Assembly (NCBI GenBank): GCA_017993615.1
Contig: JAGOMJ010000003.1
Span: 1-40,234, forward strand
DNA from: Smithella sp.
Lineage (GTDB): Bacteria > Desulfobacterota > Syntrophia > Syntrophales > Smithellaceae
Length of the DNA: 40,234 nt
Direction of reading: 5' to 3'
Shown piece after piece: positions 24,814 to 34,275 of this stretch; position 1 is the first letter of the stretch, and each line of letters starts with the position of its first letter. The notes beneath the pieces were generated by a model that had not been told where the DNA came from, did not search any database, and saw nothing but the letters and a program-made list of their open reading frames with translations. The translations under genes and the position numbers were made by a program.

Positions 24814-25094
24814 TTTTTATTATCAACCATGATACGAAGTTCTTTTCCTGTTTTGAAAAACGGAACTTTTCTTTCTGTCAGTTTCACCTGAGTGCCTGTT
24901 TTGGGATTGCGGCCCATGCGCGGTTTTCTTTCCCGGACCTCGAAACTGCCGAACCCCCTCAACTCAATGCGTTCGCCGCGTTTTATCGCGTCAATCATCG
25001 AATCAAAAATGATGTTGACAACGTACGTTACATCCTTGAGGGAATACGTTTTGAGTTCTTCCTGTAATTTTTTGATCAAATCGTTTTTTGTCAT
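24810..25094 (-). CDS. ihfB: Integration host factor, beta subunit
   Basis: 94 residues, HU/IHF family. GERIELRGFGSF (about 41-52) and GRNPKTG (70-76, the DNA-intercalating arm with its proline) are typical of IHF-beta, and the N-terminal MTKNDLI start matches the E. coli protein. The position after rpsA (here with sppA between) also matches ihfB in E. coli. IHF bends DNA by more than 160 degrees and assists sigma-54 promoters, replication and recombination; rpoN is encoded in the same window. Confidence 0.93.
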   Translation of the reverse strand: MTKNDLIKKLQEELKTYSLKDVTYVVNIIFDSMIDAIKRGERIELRGFGSFEVRERKPRMGRNPKTGTQVKLTERKVPFFKTGKELRIMVDNKK

Positions 25095-25107
25095 GATAAA
25101 CTTTCCT

Positions 25108-26004
25108 TTATCTTCCGGGATAATATAAGTAACTTAAACCGCTATTCATCTCCATTTTTTCCTTGAGCGACGCGCTTATTTTACTCGCCGCACCTTCCAG
25201 AACATAATCGAAAATCGACGCTCTTTTCTTTGAAGGATAAACCAGATCGAATTCGCCGTTGCCCCCTGCTAATTTATCCGCGAGCTTTGCGGCGGAAGAC
25301 ATGTCGCCCAAATAATCAATCAATCCCAATTCCTTCGCTTTACGGCCTGAAAAAACCCGTCCATCGGCGATTTCGATCACTTTTTCCCGGGACAGTTTTC
25401 TTTCTTTCACAATCACGTCCACGAACTGATTGTAAATATCGTCCACCAGATCCTGAACGATGACTTTTTCTTCAGGCGTCATGTCCCGTAACGGAGAGCC
25501 GATATCCTTGTATTCGCCGCTTTTCACCACGGCGGATTTTACGCCGACTTTCTTGAGCAGCTCTTCGAAATTGGCAAACTGCATGATAGCCGAAATACTG
25601 CCGGTTATGGTGCCGGGATTGGCGACAATTTTATCGGCTGCGCACGCGATAAGCAACCCGCCGGACGCTGCAATCGATCCCATGGAAACGACAACTTTCT
25701 TTGTTTTTTTGAGCTCGAGGATGGCATCGTATATTTCCTGAGAAGCGGCAACGCCTCCTCCCGGCGAATCCACCCTGAGAACCACCGCAGTAATAGAGCG
25801 GTCTTTGCCAAATTTATCCAACTGTTCGACAATTTCCAGCGAATCGGCAATCATGCCTTCAACAGGCACAACGCCGATTTTGTTTTTTAACGAAAACCGG
25901 GATGTCTTTCCCATGTTAAAACCGGCGTTGTAAAAAGACAGATAGAAGATCAGACCAAACACAAAAAGGATCAACATTCCAAACAACACGGGATGTTTTC
26001 GCAT
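25108..26004 (-). CDS. sppA: Signal peptide peptidase SppA, short form
   Basis: 298 residues: one membrane helix (about 6-26), then a single S49 domain with LRVDSPGGG (76-84). Nucleophile Ser114 (SIAASGG) and general base Lys166 (SGEYKDIG) are 52 residues apart, the same spacing as in the Bacillus SppA (Ser147/Lys199). It cleaves remnant signal peptides in the membrane; the short form acts as an oligomer. It is 3 bp downstream of rpsA and 13 bp upstream of ihfB. Confidence 0.95.
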   Translation of the reverse strand: MRKHPVLFGMLILFVFGLIFYLSFYNAGFNMGKTSRFSLKNKIGVVPVEGMIADSLEIVEQLDKFGKDRSITAVVLRVDSPGGGVAASQEIYDAILELKKTKKVVVSMGSIAASGGLLIACAADKIVANPGTITGSISAIMQFANFEELLKKVGVKSAVVKSGEYKDIGSPLRDMTPEEKVIVQDLVDDIYNQFVDVIVKERKLSREKVIEIADGRVFSGRKAKELGLIDYLGDMSSAAKLADKLAGGNGEFDLVYPSKKRASIFDYVLEGAASKISASLKEKMEMNSGLSYLYYPGR

Positions 26005-26007
26005 GGT

Positions 26008-27768
26008 TTACTCGCCCTTTTGTTTCGTATTAATTTTTACGTCAGCAAGAGCTTGGCTGAGATTGGAACCGACATTTTCCGTATTATTAATATACTGATT
26101 GGATGACGGGGTCGGCGCCGGTGCTTCCAGTTCTTTGATGCTCAATCTGATTTTTTTCGATTTCGGATCGATACTCTTCACGACAGCGGAAACCGTATCG
26201 CCTACCGAATAAAGTTCCGAAGATGTCTTGACGCGCTTCTGACTGATTTCAGAAATATGCACCAATCCTTCGATGCCTTCCTCAATTTCCATAAAAATGC
26301 CGAAATCGGTAAAGTTGGTTATCTTGCCGGTCACAACACTGCCCGGAGCATATTTCTGGGCCAGTTCATCCCATGGATTCTTCTCGATCTGCTTGACGCC
26401 GAGAGAGAACTTTTCATTCTGCACGTCAATATTCAAGACGACTGCCTCAACTTCCTGGCCTTTTTTGAAATATTCGGAGGGGTGATTAACCCGGTGTTTC
26501 CAGGAAATATCCGACACGTGAATCAGACCGTCAATTTTTTCTTCAATTCCGACAAACACGCCGAAATTCGTGATATTTCTGACAATGCCTTTTACGATTG
26601 TGCCAACCGGATATTTTTCTTTGAGCTTTTCCCAGGGATTCGGCGTCGTCTGTTTCAGGCTCAGGGAAATTCTCTTGTTCTGAGCATTGACCTCCAGCAC
26701 CTTGACGTCGATTTCTTCTCCGATATTGAGCACTTTAGACGGATGTTTTATTTCTCTTGTCCAGTACATCTCCGAGATATGAACCAGACCTTCAACACCG
26801 GATGCCAGTTCCACAAAAACACCGTAATCGGTCAAATTGACAACCTTGCCTCTTACAATAGAGTTCACCGGATAGGTTTCCGTTATTTTTTCCCAGGGAT
26901 TTGCCGTCAACTGCTTCAGGCCCAGAGATACCCTTTCCTTCTCCGCATCAAAGGAAAGAACTTTGGTCGTAATTTTATCGCCTTTCTGAAACATTTCCGA
27001 CGGCTTGACAATTCTCCCCCAAGAAATATCGGTCACGTGCAGCAGTCCGTCAACACCGCCCAGATCGATGAAAACACCGTAATCCGTAATATTCTTGATG
27101 ATCCCTTCAACAACGTTGCCTTCCTGGATGTTTTTCAGAATATCCTGCTTTTCCGCTTCTCTTTCCGAAGCCACAATGGAGCGTCGGGACAAAACCACAT
27201 TGTTGCGCTTTCTGTCGAACTTCAGCACTTTAAAATCCAGCGTCTGACCTACGAATTTATCCAGATCCTTTACCGGACGGATATCCACCTGCGATCCTGG
27301 AAGAAAAGCGATAATGCCGATATCAACGGATAATCCTCCCTTGACCTTTTCCACGACAACGCCTTCCACGACGGTATCATTTTCGCAGGCATTTTTAATT
27401 TCATCCCATATTTTTACTTTTGACGCCTTGTCACGGGACAAAACCAGATTTCCTTCCGAGTCTCTTCTGTCAATAAACACATCGATTTCATCGTCGATGG
27501 AAATGGTTACGTTGCCCTGCGCGTCTCTGACTTCGTCGATCGGAATAAAACCTTCCGTTTTCCAGCCGACATCGACCATGATCCGATCGTCTTTTATCTG
27601 CACAACTTTTCCGGTGGCTATATCACCGTACTGAAATTGATTAAGGCTTTGTTCGTAAAGCTCTTTAAAATCCATTTCTTCTTTACCGGAAGTTATATTG
27701 TTCTTCGGTAAGGATTTTTCACCTGCTTCATTTTTATTTGATAAGTTTGAGTTGTTATTGTTAACCAT
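26008..27768 (-). CDS. rpsA: 30S ribosomal protein S1
   Basis: 586 residues with six S1 (OB-fold) repeats starting at about residues 47, 132, 217, 302, 389 and 476; the last four share the GVFVELxxGVEGLVHISE type with FDFGIFMEIEEGIEGLVHISE-like cores. It binds mRNA on the small subunit for initiation. The first 31 residues are Asn/Ser-rich and not part of the fold; an internal ATG at codon 32 could be the start, but the first ATG has the better G-rich ribosome site. The cmk gene lies just upstream, the conserved cmk-rpsA order. Confidence 0.97.
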   Translation of the reverse strand: MVNNNNSNLSNKNEAGEKSLPKNNITSGKEEMDFKELYEQSLNQFQYGDIATGKVVQIKDDRIMVDVGWKTEGFIPIDEVRDAQGNVTISIDDEIDVFIDRRDSEGNLVLSRDKASKVKIWDEIKNACENDTVVEGVVVEKVKGGLSVDIGIIAFLPGSQVDIRPVKDLDKFVGQTLDFKVLKFDRKRNNVVLSRRSIVASEREAEKQDILKNIQEGNVVEGIIKNITDYGVFIDLGGVDGLLHVTDISWGRIVKPSEMFQKGDKITTKVLSFDAEKERVSLGLKQLTANPWEKITETYPVNSIVRGKVVNLTDYGVFVELASGVEGLVHISEMYWTREIKHPSKVLNIGEEIDVKVLEVNAQNKRISLSLKQTTPNPWEKLKEKYPVGTIVKGIVRNITNFGVFVGIEEKIDGLIHVSDISWKHRVNHPSEYFKKGQEVEAVVLNIDVQNEKFSLGVKQIEKNPWDELAQKYAPGSVVTGKITNFTDFGIFMEIEEGIEGLVHISEISQKRVKTSSELYSVGDTVSAVVKSIDPKSKKIRLSIKELEAPAPTPSSNQYINNTENVGSNLSQALADVKINTKQKGE

Positions 27769-27878
27769 TAAACCAATACCCCCTGTTTTTTATGAAACCC
27801 AGTAATTTTTAAGGTTTAACATACCAAATATTAAATATCAACATAAATCATGCAAGTAAAATTTATTTAAATACCAGG

Positions 27879-28547
27879 CTACTTTTTTGAAATCATGGAC
27901 ATAATTTTTTCGGCAACCTCCTCAATCGACAAATTATCGGAATCGACGATGATCGACCCTTCGGGCGGCTTCAACGGCGCAATGGCCCTCTCCTGATCCT
28001 GTTTGTCTCTGATCGACATATCGTTTTGAATTGACTGATATTCTGCCGTCGAACCTTTGAGTAAGAGTTCCTTATGCCGTCTTTTTGTTCTTTCGGCAAG
28101 TGTCGCATCCAAATAAAATTTATAATCGGCATCCTGGAAAACCACCGAACCCATATCTCTTCCTTCGGCGACAAGACCTCCCCGCAATCCGGCTTCCCGC
28201 TGCAGGTCAAGCAGTTTTTCGCGAACAACCACAAAGGTGGATATTTTAGAGGCAATCAGACCGACTTCTTCCGTCCGGATTCTGTTTTCAACATCCTCAC
28301 CGTCCACGTAAACCCTCATCCGGCCGTTGACATTTTTCAAATCGACTTTCGTGGTTGAACATAATTCGGACAGCTCTGCGCTGCTGTCAATGGAGATTCG
28401 GATTTTTAAGGCCTTATAGGCCAGACCTCTGTAAAGAGCCCCTGTATCGAGGTAAATATAACCCAGTCGCTTTGCCAGGATCTTGCTGATCGTGCTTTTG
28501 CCCGCTCCGGCAGGACCATCTATGGTGATCACAGCTTTTTTCTTCAT
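27879..28547 (-). CDS. cmk: Cytidylate kinase
   Basis: 222 residues from the ATG; a GTG one codon earlier is also in reach of the AAAGGA site. P-loop DGPAGAGKSTISK near the N-terminus, YLDTGALYR, VAEGRDMGSVVF and the RRHKEL and RDKQDQERAIAPL stretches are the Cmk motifs. It phosphorylates CMP and dCMP. A 110-bp gap before rpsA may hold an rpsA promoter, but I see no convincing one. Confidence 0.97.
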   Translation of the reverse strand: MKKKAVITIDGPAGAGKSTISKILAKRLGYIYLDTGALYRGLAYKALKIRISIDSSAELSELCSTTKVDLKNVNGRMRVYVDGEDVENRIRTEEVGLIASKISTFVVVREKLLDLQREAGLRGGLVAEGRDMGSVVFQDADYKFYLDATLAERTKRRHKELLLKGSTAEYQSIQNDMSIRDKQDQERAIAPLKPPEGSIIVDSDNLSIEEVAEKIMSMISKK

Positions 28548-28635
28548 CACGTATAATCCTTTTTGTTATTTTTAAATGAAAACTTGTCTTTAAAATCCAA
28601 AGAATGTAACATTGCTTGAAATGTGAAATCGGAAA

Positions 28636-30084
28636 ATGCTTATGTGCAAATTCATTCAAAATCAATATATTTATTTGGGCATGATTGTATTGATGCTGCT
28701 GTTGACGTCGGACATTTGTCGTGCTGAATTTACCATTGAGGATGAAAACAAACTGGGCAGGGAATTCTATGAGCAACTAGAACAGCATCAGATGATTCTC
28801 CATAATAAAGTGCTCACAGATTATATCACCGGTATCGGCAATCTGATTCTGGATCAAACCACCCGGACACCTTTCAAATTTAATTTTTTTATCCTCGACA
28901 GTTCCGCCATCAATGCGTTCGCCACTCCCGGAGGTTATATTTACATCAATAAAGGATTGCTGCTGGTTGCGGAGAATGAAGCCCAGTTGGCCGGTGTCAT
29001 CGCGCACGAAATCGGTCACGCCAATGCGCGTCATGTCGCCAGCATTATTTCCAAATCTCAGAAATTAAATATGGCGGCGCTGGCTGCCATGCTGGCCGGT
29101 GTTTTCCTCGGCGGAGGAGGAGAAGCATCGGCCGCGATTACCGCATTTTCTCTGGCCGGGTCCAGCAGCATGACGTTGCGCTATATGCGTGAGCATGAAG
29201 AAGAAGCCGACCGCCTGGGAATAGATTATCTCGTCCACGCAGGATATAATCCGTCGGCGATGGTCGATTTTCTGAAAATCATGAAACAGTACGAATTTCT
29301 CTCCAAGACCATGCCATCTTATCTACAGACACATCCCGGAACCGATGACCGTATCATTTACATGGATGGTTTGATTATGACTCGATACCGGCAGCCAGGG
29401 AAAAACAGCATCATCGGCAACCTGTGTCGGGTCCAGGCAAGCGTTCCTTTAAGCGCCTCCGAACTGTCAAGACGGCAAAGACAACTGGAGACGTCTTTAG
29501 CCAAAGACCCGCAAAATACCGACCTGCTCTACAACCTGGCCATGATCGAAGATCAGTTGGGAGCCAACAGCTCTGCTCTTGAGCATCTTCAGAAAGCCCT
29601 CGTTCAATCGCCTGACGATCACGAGATTCTGAAAAGCATCGGCCTGCTTCATCTCAAAACCGGCCGATATGAACAGGCGCAGAACTATCTCCTGCGTGCA
29701 AAAAAATCAGACCCCCGCAATGATGAAATTACCTTTGCGCTCGGGAAAACGTATTTCTCGTCCGGAAAATACCGGGAAGCGCTGGATTGTTTTTTGAATA
29801 TCCGGGACAGGGCGTCTAATGAGGCGGCCAATCTAAACTACTTTACGGCCATGAGCTACGGCAAACTCCAAAATAAAGGGGAATCGCATTATTATTTCGG
29901 TTTGCATTTCAAGCAGGCCAACAAAAAAGACAGCGCCCTTTTTCATTTCAGAGAAGCCCTGAATTTTTTCCCCCCGGGTTCGGAACGAAACGCCGAAATT
30001 CACCGGGCCGTCAAAGAACTGACGGCAGGCAAAGACAAGCAAAAAAGAACAATAAAAAAAGATGAACAAAATTCGTTTCTATGA
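28636..30084 (+). CDS. Periplasmic M48 metalloprotease with TPR domain (BepA-like)
   Basis: 482 residues. Signal peptide about 1-30 (cleavage after CRA), M48 domain with HEIGH (His124, Glu125, His128), the third ligand in REHEEEADRLG, and TPRs from about residue 285 to 460 (LYNLAMIEDQLGANSSALEH; GLLHLKTGRYEQAQNY). This is the BepA/YfgC architecture, which in E. coli degrades or helps assemble outer-membrane LptD and BAM substrates. The lpt genes elsewhere in the window make an LPS-assembly role plausible. The start ATG at 28636 has a weak GGA ribosome site; a second ATG is two codons later. Confidence 0.9.
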   Translation: MLMCKFIQNQYIYLGMIVLMLLLTSDICRAEFTIEDENKLGREFYEQLEQHQMILHNKVLTDYITGIGNLILDQTTRTPFKFNFFILDSSAINAFATPGGYIYINKGLLLVAENEAQLAGVIAHEIGHANARHVASIISKSQKLNMAALAAMLAGVFLGGGGEASAAITAFSLAGSSSMTLRYMREHEEEADRLGIDYLVHAGYNPSAMVDFLKIMKQYEFLSKTMPSYLQTHPGTDDRIIYMDGLIMTRYRQPGKNSIIGNLCRVQASVPLSASELSRRQRQLETSLAKDPQNTDLLYNLAMIEDQLGANSSALEHLQKALVQSPDDHEILKSIGLLHLKTGRYEQAQNYLLRAKKSDPRNDEITFALGKTYFSSGKYREALDCFLNIRDRASNEAANLNYFTAMSYGKLQNKGESHYYFGLHFKQANKKDSALFHFREALNFFPPGSERNAEIHRAVKELTAGKDKQKRTIKKDEQNSFL

Positions 30085-30146
30085 CCGGATCGAACTTGAC
30101 TTCGTCAGAAGTCTGCATATTTTAACGAAAAAGAGGATTCCATAAA

Positions 30147-30356
30147 ATGCCCATATATGAATTTCGATGCAAAAAGTGCAAACATATCTTTGAAAGCCTG
30201 ATTTTCTCTCCTAAAGAAGAAAAAGGCATGATCTGTCCCAAATGCAAAGCGAAAAATGCGGAAAAAATCATGTCGGTTTTTGCGGGCGGAAAATCCGGCT
30301 GCTCATCGTGCACATCAACGTCATGTTCCGGTTGTTCTTCCTGCGGCGGCCATTGA
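30147..30356 (+). CDS. FmdB-family zinc-ribbon protein
   Basis: 69 residues: MPIYEFRCKKC start, then MICPKCKAK, giving a CxxC...CxxC zinc ribbon (8, 11, 31, 34), followed by EKIMSVFAGGKSG and a Cys/Ser-rich tail with five more cysteines and a final GGH. The FmdB ribbon is common in anaerobic and other bacteria and is thought to be a regulator, with no fixed role. The tail resembles metal-binding ends. It lies 62 bp after the M48 gene. Confidence 0.92.
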   Translation: MPIYEFRCKKCKHIFESLIFSPKEEKGMICPKCKAKNAEKIMSVFAGGKSGCSSCTSTSCSGCSSCGGH

Positions 30357-30404
30357 GTCGTCCGTATCCGGTTTTGGCGTTTTTTCCGGTTCTTTCTTTT
30401 ATTA

Positions 30405-30433
30405 TTGCTAAAATGCTTACAATACATTATAAG
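30405..30433 (+). promoter_or_regulatory. Sigma-70-type promoter for adk
   Basis: TTGCTA (30405-30410), a 17-bp spacer and TATAAG (30428-30433), about 40 bp before the adk GTG. Good match to consensus; AAAGGAG follows as ribosome site (30458-30464). Confidence 0.6.
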
Positions 30434-30473
30434 ACTTTCACTTTAATATTTACCATGAAAGGAGTCTCACAAC

Positions 30474-31148
30474 GTGAACATTTTAATTTTTGGCCCCAAC
30501 GGCAGCGGCAAAGGAACTCAGGGCGCAATCGTGCAGAAGAAGTACGGCGTGCCCCATATTGAAACCGGCGTCATTTTCCGGCAGAATATTTCGAAGAAAA
30601 CGCCGCTGGGAGAAAAAGCAAAGGCTTTTATTGACCGCGGCGAACTCGTCCCTGATGATATTACCATCCCCATGATTCTGGACCGTCTCAAGGAAGACGA
30701 TTGCAAAAAAGGATGGCTTCTGGACGGCTTCCCCCGCAATCTCGCTCAGGCTGAAGCGCTCTGGGATGCTCTGCAGAAAGAAAACATCAAACTGGATTCC
30801 GTCATCGAAATCGTTCTGGACCGCCAGATTGCCAAGAACCGCATCATGGGACGCAGACTTTGCAAAATCGACAACAACCATCCCAACAACATTTTCATTG
30901 ATGCCATCAAACCGCATGAGCATGACGGCAAAACCGTATGCCGGGTCTGCGGTTGCGAAGATCTGTCCACCCGCGCCGACGATCAGGATACAGCCGCCAT
31001 CGACAAACGTCACGGCATCTACTACGACACCAAGACCGGCACACTGGCCGCTGTGAATTTCTACAAGGCAAAAGTGAAAGTTATTGAAGTTGACGGTAGC
31101 GTTGGCGTGAAAGAAGTTACAGATGAACTGATGAAGAAACTCGGATAA
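30474..31148 (+). CDS. adk: Adenylate kinase with metal-binding lid
   Basis: 224 residues from a GTG start preceded by AAAGGAG. P-loop GPNGSGKGT (7-15) and WLLDGFPRN (81-89) show AMP/ATP transphosphorylation. The lid carries C130-x5-H136-x19-C156-x2-C159, the ligand pattern known from the Desulfovibrio gigas adenylate kinase (C-x5-H-x15-C-x2-C), which binds zinc, cobalt or iron; here the central spacing is four residues longer and an extra Cys161 follows. The usual GDMLR of AMP binding is GVIFR (32-36). It stands alone, not with secY or ribosomal genes as in many genomes, and has its own promoter and terminator. Confidence 0.95.
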   Translation: MNILIFGPNGSGKGTQGAIVQKKYGVPHIETGVIFRQNISKKTPLGEKAKAFIDRGELVPDDITIPMILDRLKEDDCKKGWLLDGFPRNLAQAEALWDALQKENIKLDSVIEIVLDRQIAKNRIMGRRLCKIDNNHPNNIFIDAIKPHEHDGKTVCRVCGCEDLSTRADDQDTAAIDKRHGIYYDTKTGTLAAVNFYKAKVKVIEVDGSVGVKEVTDELMKKLG

Positions 31149-31171
31149 AAACTTAAGACACGTGACAAAAA

Positions 31172-31205
31172 AAGCCCCCCAGCATTCCTTGGAGGGCTTT
31201 TTTTA
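31172..31205 (+). terminator. Intrinsic terminator after adk
   Basis: AAGCCCCCCA/TTGGAGGGCTT (31172-31181 with 31189-31198, one mismatch) around a 7-base loop, then seven or more T residues. It separates adk from lepA, whose ATG is only about 12 bases after the T-run. Confidence 0.85.
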
Positions 31206-31215
31206 AAAATACTTT

Positions 31216-33012
31216 ATGGAAAACATAAGAAATTTCAGCATTATCGCCCATATTGATCACGGCAAATCAACGCTTGCCGACCGTCTGATTCAATTTACCG
31301 GCGTCTGCAATGAAAGAAATTTCCAGGATCAGATTCTGGACAATATGGATATCGAACGGGAACGGGGCATTACCATTAAAAGCAATGCCATCTCCCTGCC
31401 CTATCGCGCCAAAGATGGAAAAACGTACATCCTCAATCTGATCGATACACCGGGACATGTTGATTTTTCATATGAGGTTTCCCGATCGCTGGCATCCTGT
31501 GAAGGCGTTTTGCTTCTGATCGATGCCGCCCAGGGCGTGCAGGCGCAAACACTGGCGAATCTTTACATGGCGCTGGAACATGATCTGGAAATCATTCCCG
31601 TCATCAATAAAATCGATCTGCCCTCTGCCGACATTGACCGCGTACTGGAAGAAATTGATTCGGAATTGGGGCTTGATCCCTTCACGCATATCAAATGCTC
31701 CGCCAAGGAAGGCGCCGGGATTGAAGAAGTTCTCGAAGCGATTGTCCTGCGCATCCCGCCGCCCAAGGGAAGCCCCGCAAATCCTCTGGCCGCTCTGATT
31801 TTCGACGCCAAATACGATTCCTTCCGCGGCACAATTATCCACTGCCGCGTCTTTGAAGGAACCATCAAAAGCGGCGACATCATCAAATTTATGTCCAACG
31901 GCGCCACTTACAAAGTGGAGGAAGTGGGACATTTTCTGCTGAACCGCACCAAACGCGAAAAACTTTCCGCCGGTGACGTCGGCTACATCATCGCCGGCGT
32001 CAAAACCGTTTCTGATGTGCGCACCGGTGACACCATCACGCTTCAGAACAGGCCATGCGTTCAGCCTTTGCCCGGTTTCAAGGACGTCAAACCGGTTGTT
32101 TTTGCTTCCATCTATCCCATCGCGTCCGATGATTATCAGGATCTGGCCGACTCGCTCGAAAAATACAAGCTCAATGATGCATCTTTTATTTATGAAAAAG
32201 ATTCTTCGGCCGCCCTGGGACAGGGCTTCCGTTGTGGATTTTTAGGCCTGCTTCATCTTGATATCGTACAGGAAAGACTGGAACGGGAATTTAACCTCTC
32301 CATTATTCTTTCCGTACCCAGCGTACGCTACCGCTTTTCGCTCACAGACAAAACCGTCATTTACGTGGACAATCCCGCGCATTATCCCGATCCGATCGAA
32401 ATCGACAAAGGTGAGGAGCCTTACATTCGCTCCTCCATGATGCTTCCGGAACGCTACCTGGGAGCGGTCATGAAACTGTGTATGGAAAAACGCGGCGTGA
32501 ACTCTGTCATGAATTATACCGGTCCCGGCCGTGTGGAATTATCCTACGAGATGCCGCTTGCCGAAGTGATTTATGATTTTTATGACCGCTTCAAATCCGT
32601 CACCCAGGGCTATGGCTCTTTTGATTACGACATCATCGATTACCGCGAGAGCAATCTGGTTTTAATGGACATCCTGGTCAACGGTGAAAAAGTCGATGCG
32701 CTCTCCCAGATCGCTCATCGAGATCGGGCGCGCGCAAGAGCTCTGCTGGCCTGTGAAAGACTGAAGGAGGAGATTCCTCGCCAGATGTTCAAGATCGCCA
32801 TTCAGGGTGCCATCGGCGGTGAAATCATTGCGCGCACCACCATCAGCGCCTTTCGCAAGGATGTGACAGCCAAATGCTATGGCGGCGACATTACGCGCAA
32901 ACGAAAACTGCTCGAAAAACAAAAAGCGGGAAAAAAACGTATGAAGATGATCGGTTCGGTCAGCATACCGCAGAGTGCATTTCTGGCAGTTCTGAAATCC
33001 GATACCGACTAG
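31216..33012 (+). CDS. lepA: Elongation factor 4 (LepA)
   Basis: 598 residues, full length. G1 [14 protein letters not shown] (12-25), G3 DTPGHVDF, and G4 NKIDLP are intact, and the LepA-specific C-terminal domain is complete ([22 protein letters not shown]). It is a ribosome-bound GTPase that acts on initiation or stalled ribosomes. Its start lies close to the adk terminator with a weak ribosome site, so translation may be low. It is followed 38 bp later by hemW, a frequent lepA-hemW pairing. Confidence 0.98.
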   Translation: MENIRNFSIIAHIDHGKSTLADRLIQFTGVCNERNFQDQILDNMDIERERGITIKSNAISLPYRAKDGKTYILNLIDTPGHVDFSYEVSRSLASCEGVLLLIDAAQGVQAQTLANLYMALEHDLEIIPVINKIDLPSADIDRVLEEIDSELGLDPFTHIKCSAKEGAGIEEVLEAIVLRIPPPKGSPANPLAALIFDAKYDSFRGTIIHCRVFEGTIKSGDIIKFMSNGATYKVEEVGHFLLNRTKREKLSAGDVGYIIAGVKTVSDVRTGDTITLQNRPCVQPLPGFKDVKPVVFASIYPIASDDYQDLADSLEKYKLNDASFIYEKDSSAALGQGFRCGFLGLLHLDIVQERLEREFNLSIILSVPSVRYRFSLTDKTVIYVDNPAHYPDPIEIDKGEEPYIRSSMMLPERYLGAVMKLCMEKRGVNSVMNYTGPGRVELSYEMPLAEVIYDFYDRFKSVTQGYGSFDYDIIDYRESNLVLMDILVNGEKVDALSQIAHRDRARARALLACERLKEEIPRQMFKIAIQGAIGGEIIARTTISAFRKDVTAKCYGGDITRKRKLLEKQKAGKKRMKMIGSVSIPQSAFLAVLKSDTD

Positions 33013-33050
33013 ATCTTGACACCAACCGATCTTTTCTTTGATTGATTCTT

Positions 33051-34178
33051 ATGCGAAGCGAAAAAGCCGGCCTTTACATTCACGTTCCTTTTTGCCTGAG
33101 CAAGTGCGCCTATTGCGATTTCTATTCCGTCAAAACGCTTCACCTGATTCCTGACTATATCGCGGCCGTCCAAAAGGAAATGAAACTGTATCGCAACGTC
33201 TTTTCTTCATTCGATTCCATCTATATCGGCGGCGGCACGCCATCCCTGCTGGCCCCGCAATACCTGGATGAAATATTCACAGCATTAAACAAATATTTTA
33301 TCATTGATAAAAACGCTGAAATCACACTGGAGGCCAATCCGGGAGATCTTTCCCCGGTATATTTGAAAGCGCTGCGCGACACAGGGATTAATCGTCTGAA
33401 TATCGGGGTTCAATCTTTTAACGATAAGATTTTAAAATGCCTTGGCCGACGGCATTCGGCTCAGGAAGCGATGGCGTCGATAAACGCCGCCAGAAAAGCC
33501 GGATTCAGAAATCTGGGTATCGACCTGATTTACGGCGTTTACGGACTGGGTCTTCAAGGATGGGAAAAAATTCTGCAACAGGCGTTGATACTGGCGCCTG
33601 AGCATTTCTCCTGCTACCAGCTTTCCCTCCACGAAAAAACACCGCTTCACAAAACATATCTTTCCGCCGGATGGCATCTTCCGGATGACAATGCGGAACT
33701 GAAATTTTTTTTAACGACATCCGAAATTTTGGAAAATGTCGGTTACCGGCATTACGAAGTCTCCAACTTTGCCCGAAAAGACAAATATACATCCCGTCAT
33801 AATCAGAAATACTGGCAGCACGTTCCCTATCTTGGTCTGGGACCGGCCGCGAACTCTTTTCTGAATAATCAACGATGGTGGAACAAGGCATCTGTTAAAC
33901 GTTATTTAAACGCCATGGCCCGCGGCAAGACGCCCGTTGAAGCATCAGAAACACTTACCGTCAATCAACTGCGGCTGGAAGCTCTGTTTCTGGGGCTACG
34001 CTGCAAATCCGGCATCGATCTAAAGCGCTTCAAAGATCAATACGGCACCGATTTGATGACTGAAAAAAAATCTATTATGGATGCTTTAATGAAAAACAAG
34101 CTCATAGAGTTAAAAAACGGTTTTCTTTGCCCGACGCGTTCCGGAATGGCTCTTGCCGACAGCCTGGCTTTAATCTGA
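33051..34178 (+). CDS. hemW: Radical SAM heme chaperone HemW
   Basis: 375 residues from the ATG at 33051; a TTG nine bases upstream is in frame but less likely. Radical-SAM Cys triad CLSKCAYC, then GGGTPSLL and EANPGD, and the HemW-type C-terminal domain (YEVSNFAR, HNQKYW, LGLGPAANSF). HemW resembles coproporphyrinogen dehydrogenase but lacks its extra features and instead delivers heme to respiratory targets. It follows lepA and converges on nrdG. Confidence 0.93.
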   Translation: MRSEKAGLYIHVPFCLSKCAYCDFYSVKTLHLIPDYIAAVQKEMKLYRNVFSSFDSIYIGGGTPSLLAPQYLDEIFTALNKYFIIDKNAEITLEANPGDLSPVYLKALRDTGINRLNIGVQSFNDKILKCLGRRHSAQEAMASINAARKAGFRNLGIDLIYGVYGLGLQGWEKILQQALILAPEHFSCYQLSLHEKTPLHKTYLSAGWHLPDDNAELKFFLTTSEILENVGYRHYEVSNFARKDKYTSRHNQKYWQHVPYLGLGPAANSFLNNQRWWNKASVKRYLNAMARGKTPVEASETLTVNQLRLEALFLGLRCKSGIDLKRFKDQYGTDLMTEKKSIMDALMKNKLIELKNGFLCPTRSGMALADSLALI

Positions 34179-34225
34179 GCGGCAGCTGATACAGAACTTG
34201 ACATATCGGCTACAAGTACCTGTTT

Positions 34226-34275
34226 TACATTACGTATATAAATAGACAGACAGGAAGTGTCTGTAAGATAATGTA
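34226..34275. terminator. Nested palindrome between convergent hemW and nrdG
   Basis: Outer inverted repeat TACATTA/TAATGTA (34226-34232, 34269-34275) encloses an inner stem ACAGACA/TGTCTGT (34246-34252, 34258-34264) with loop GGAAG. It lies exactly at the end of nrdG. It has no T-run, so terminator function for both genes is only plausible. Confidence 0.35.

Noticed and set aside
26257-27333. 358-codon plus-strand ORF
   Set aside because: It is antisense to rpsA, whose six S1 repeats are unmistakable; the ORF repeats only because rpsA repeats.
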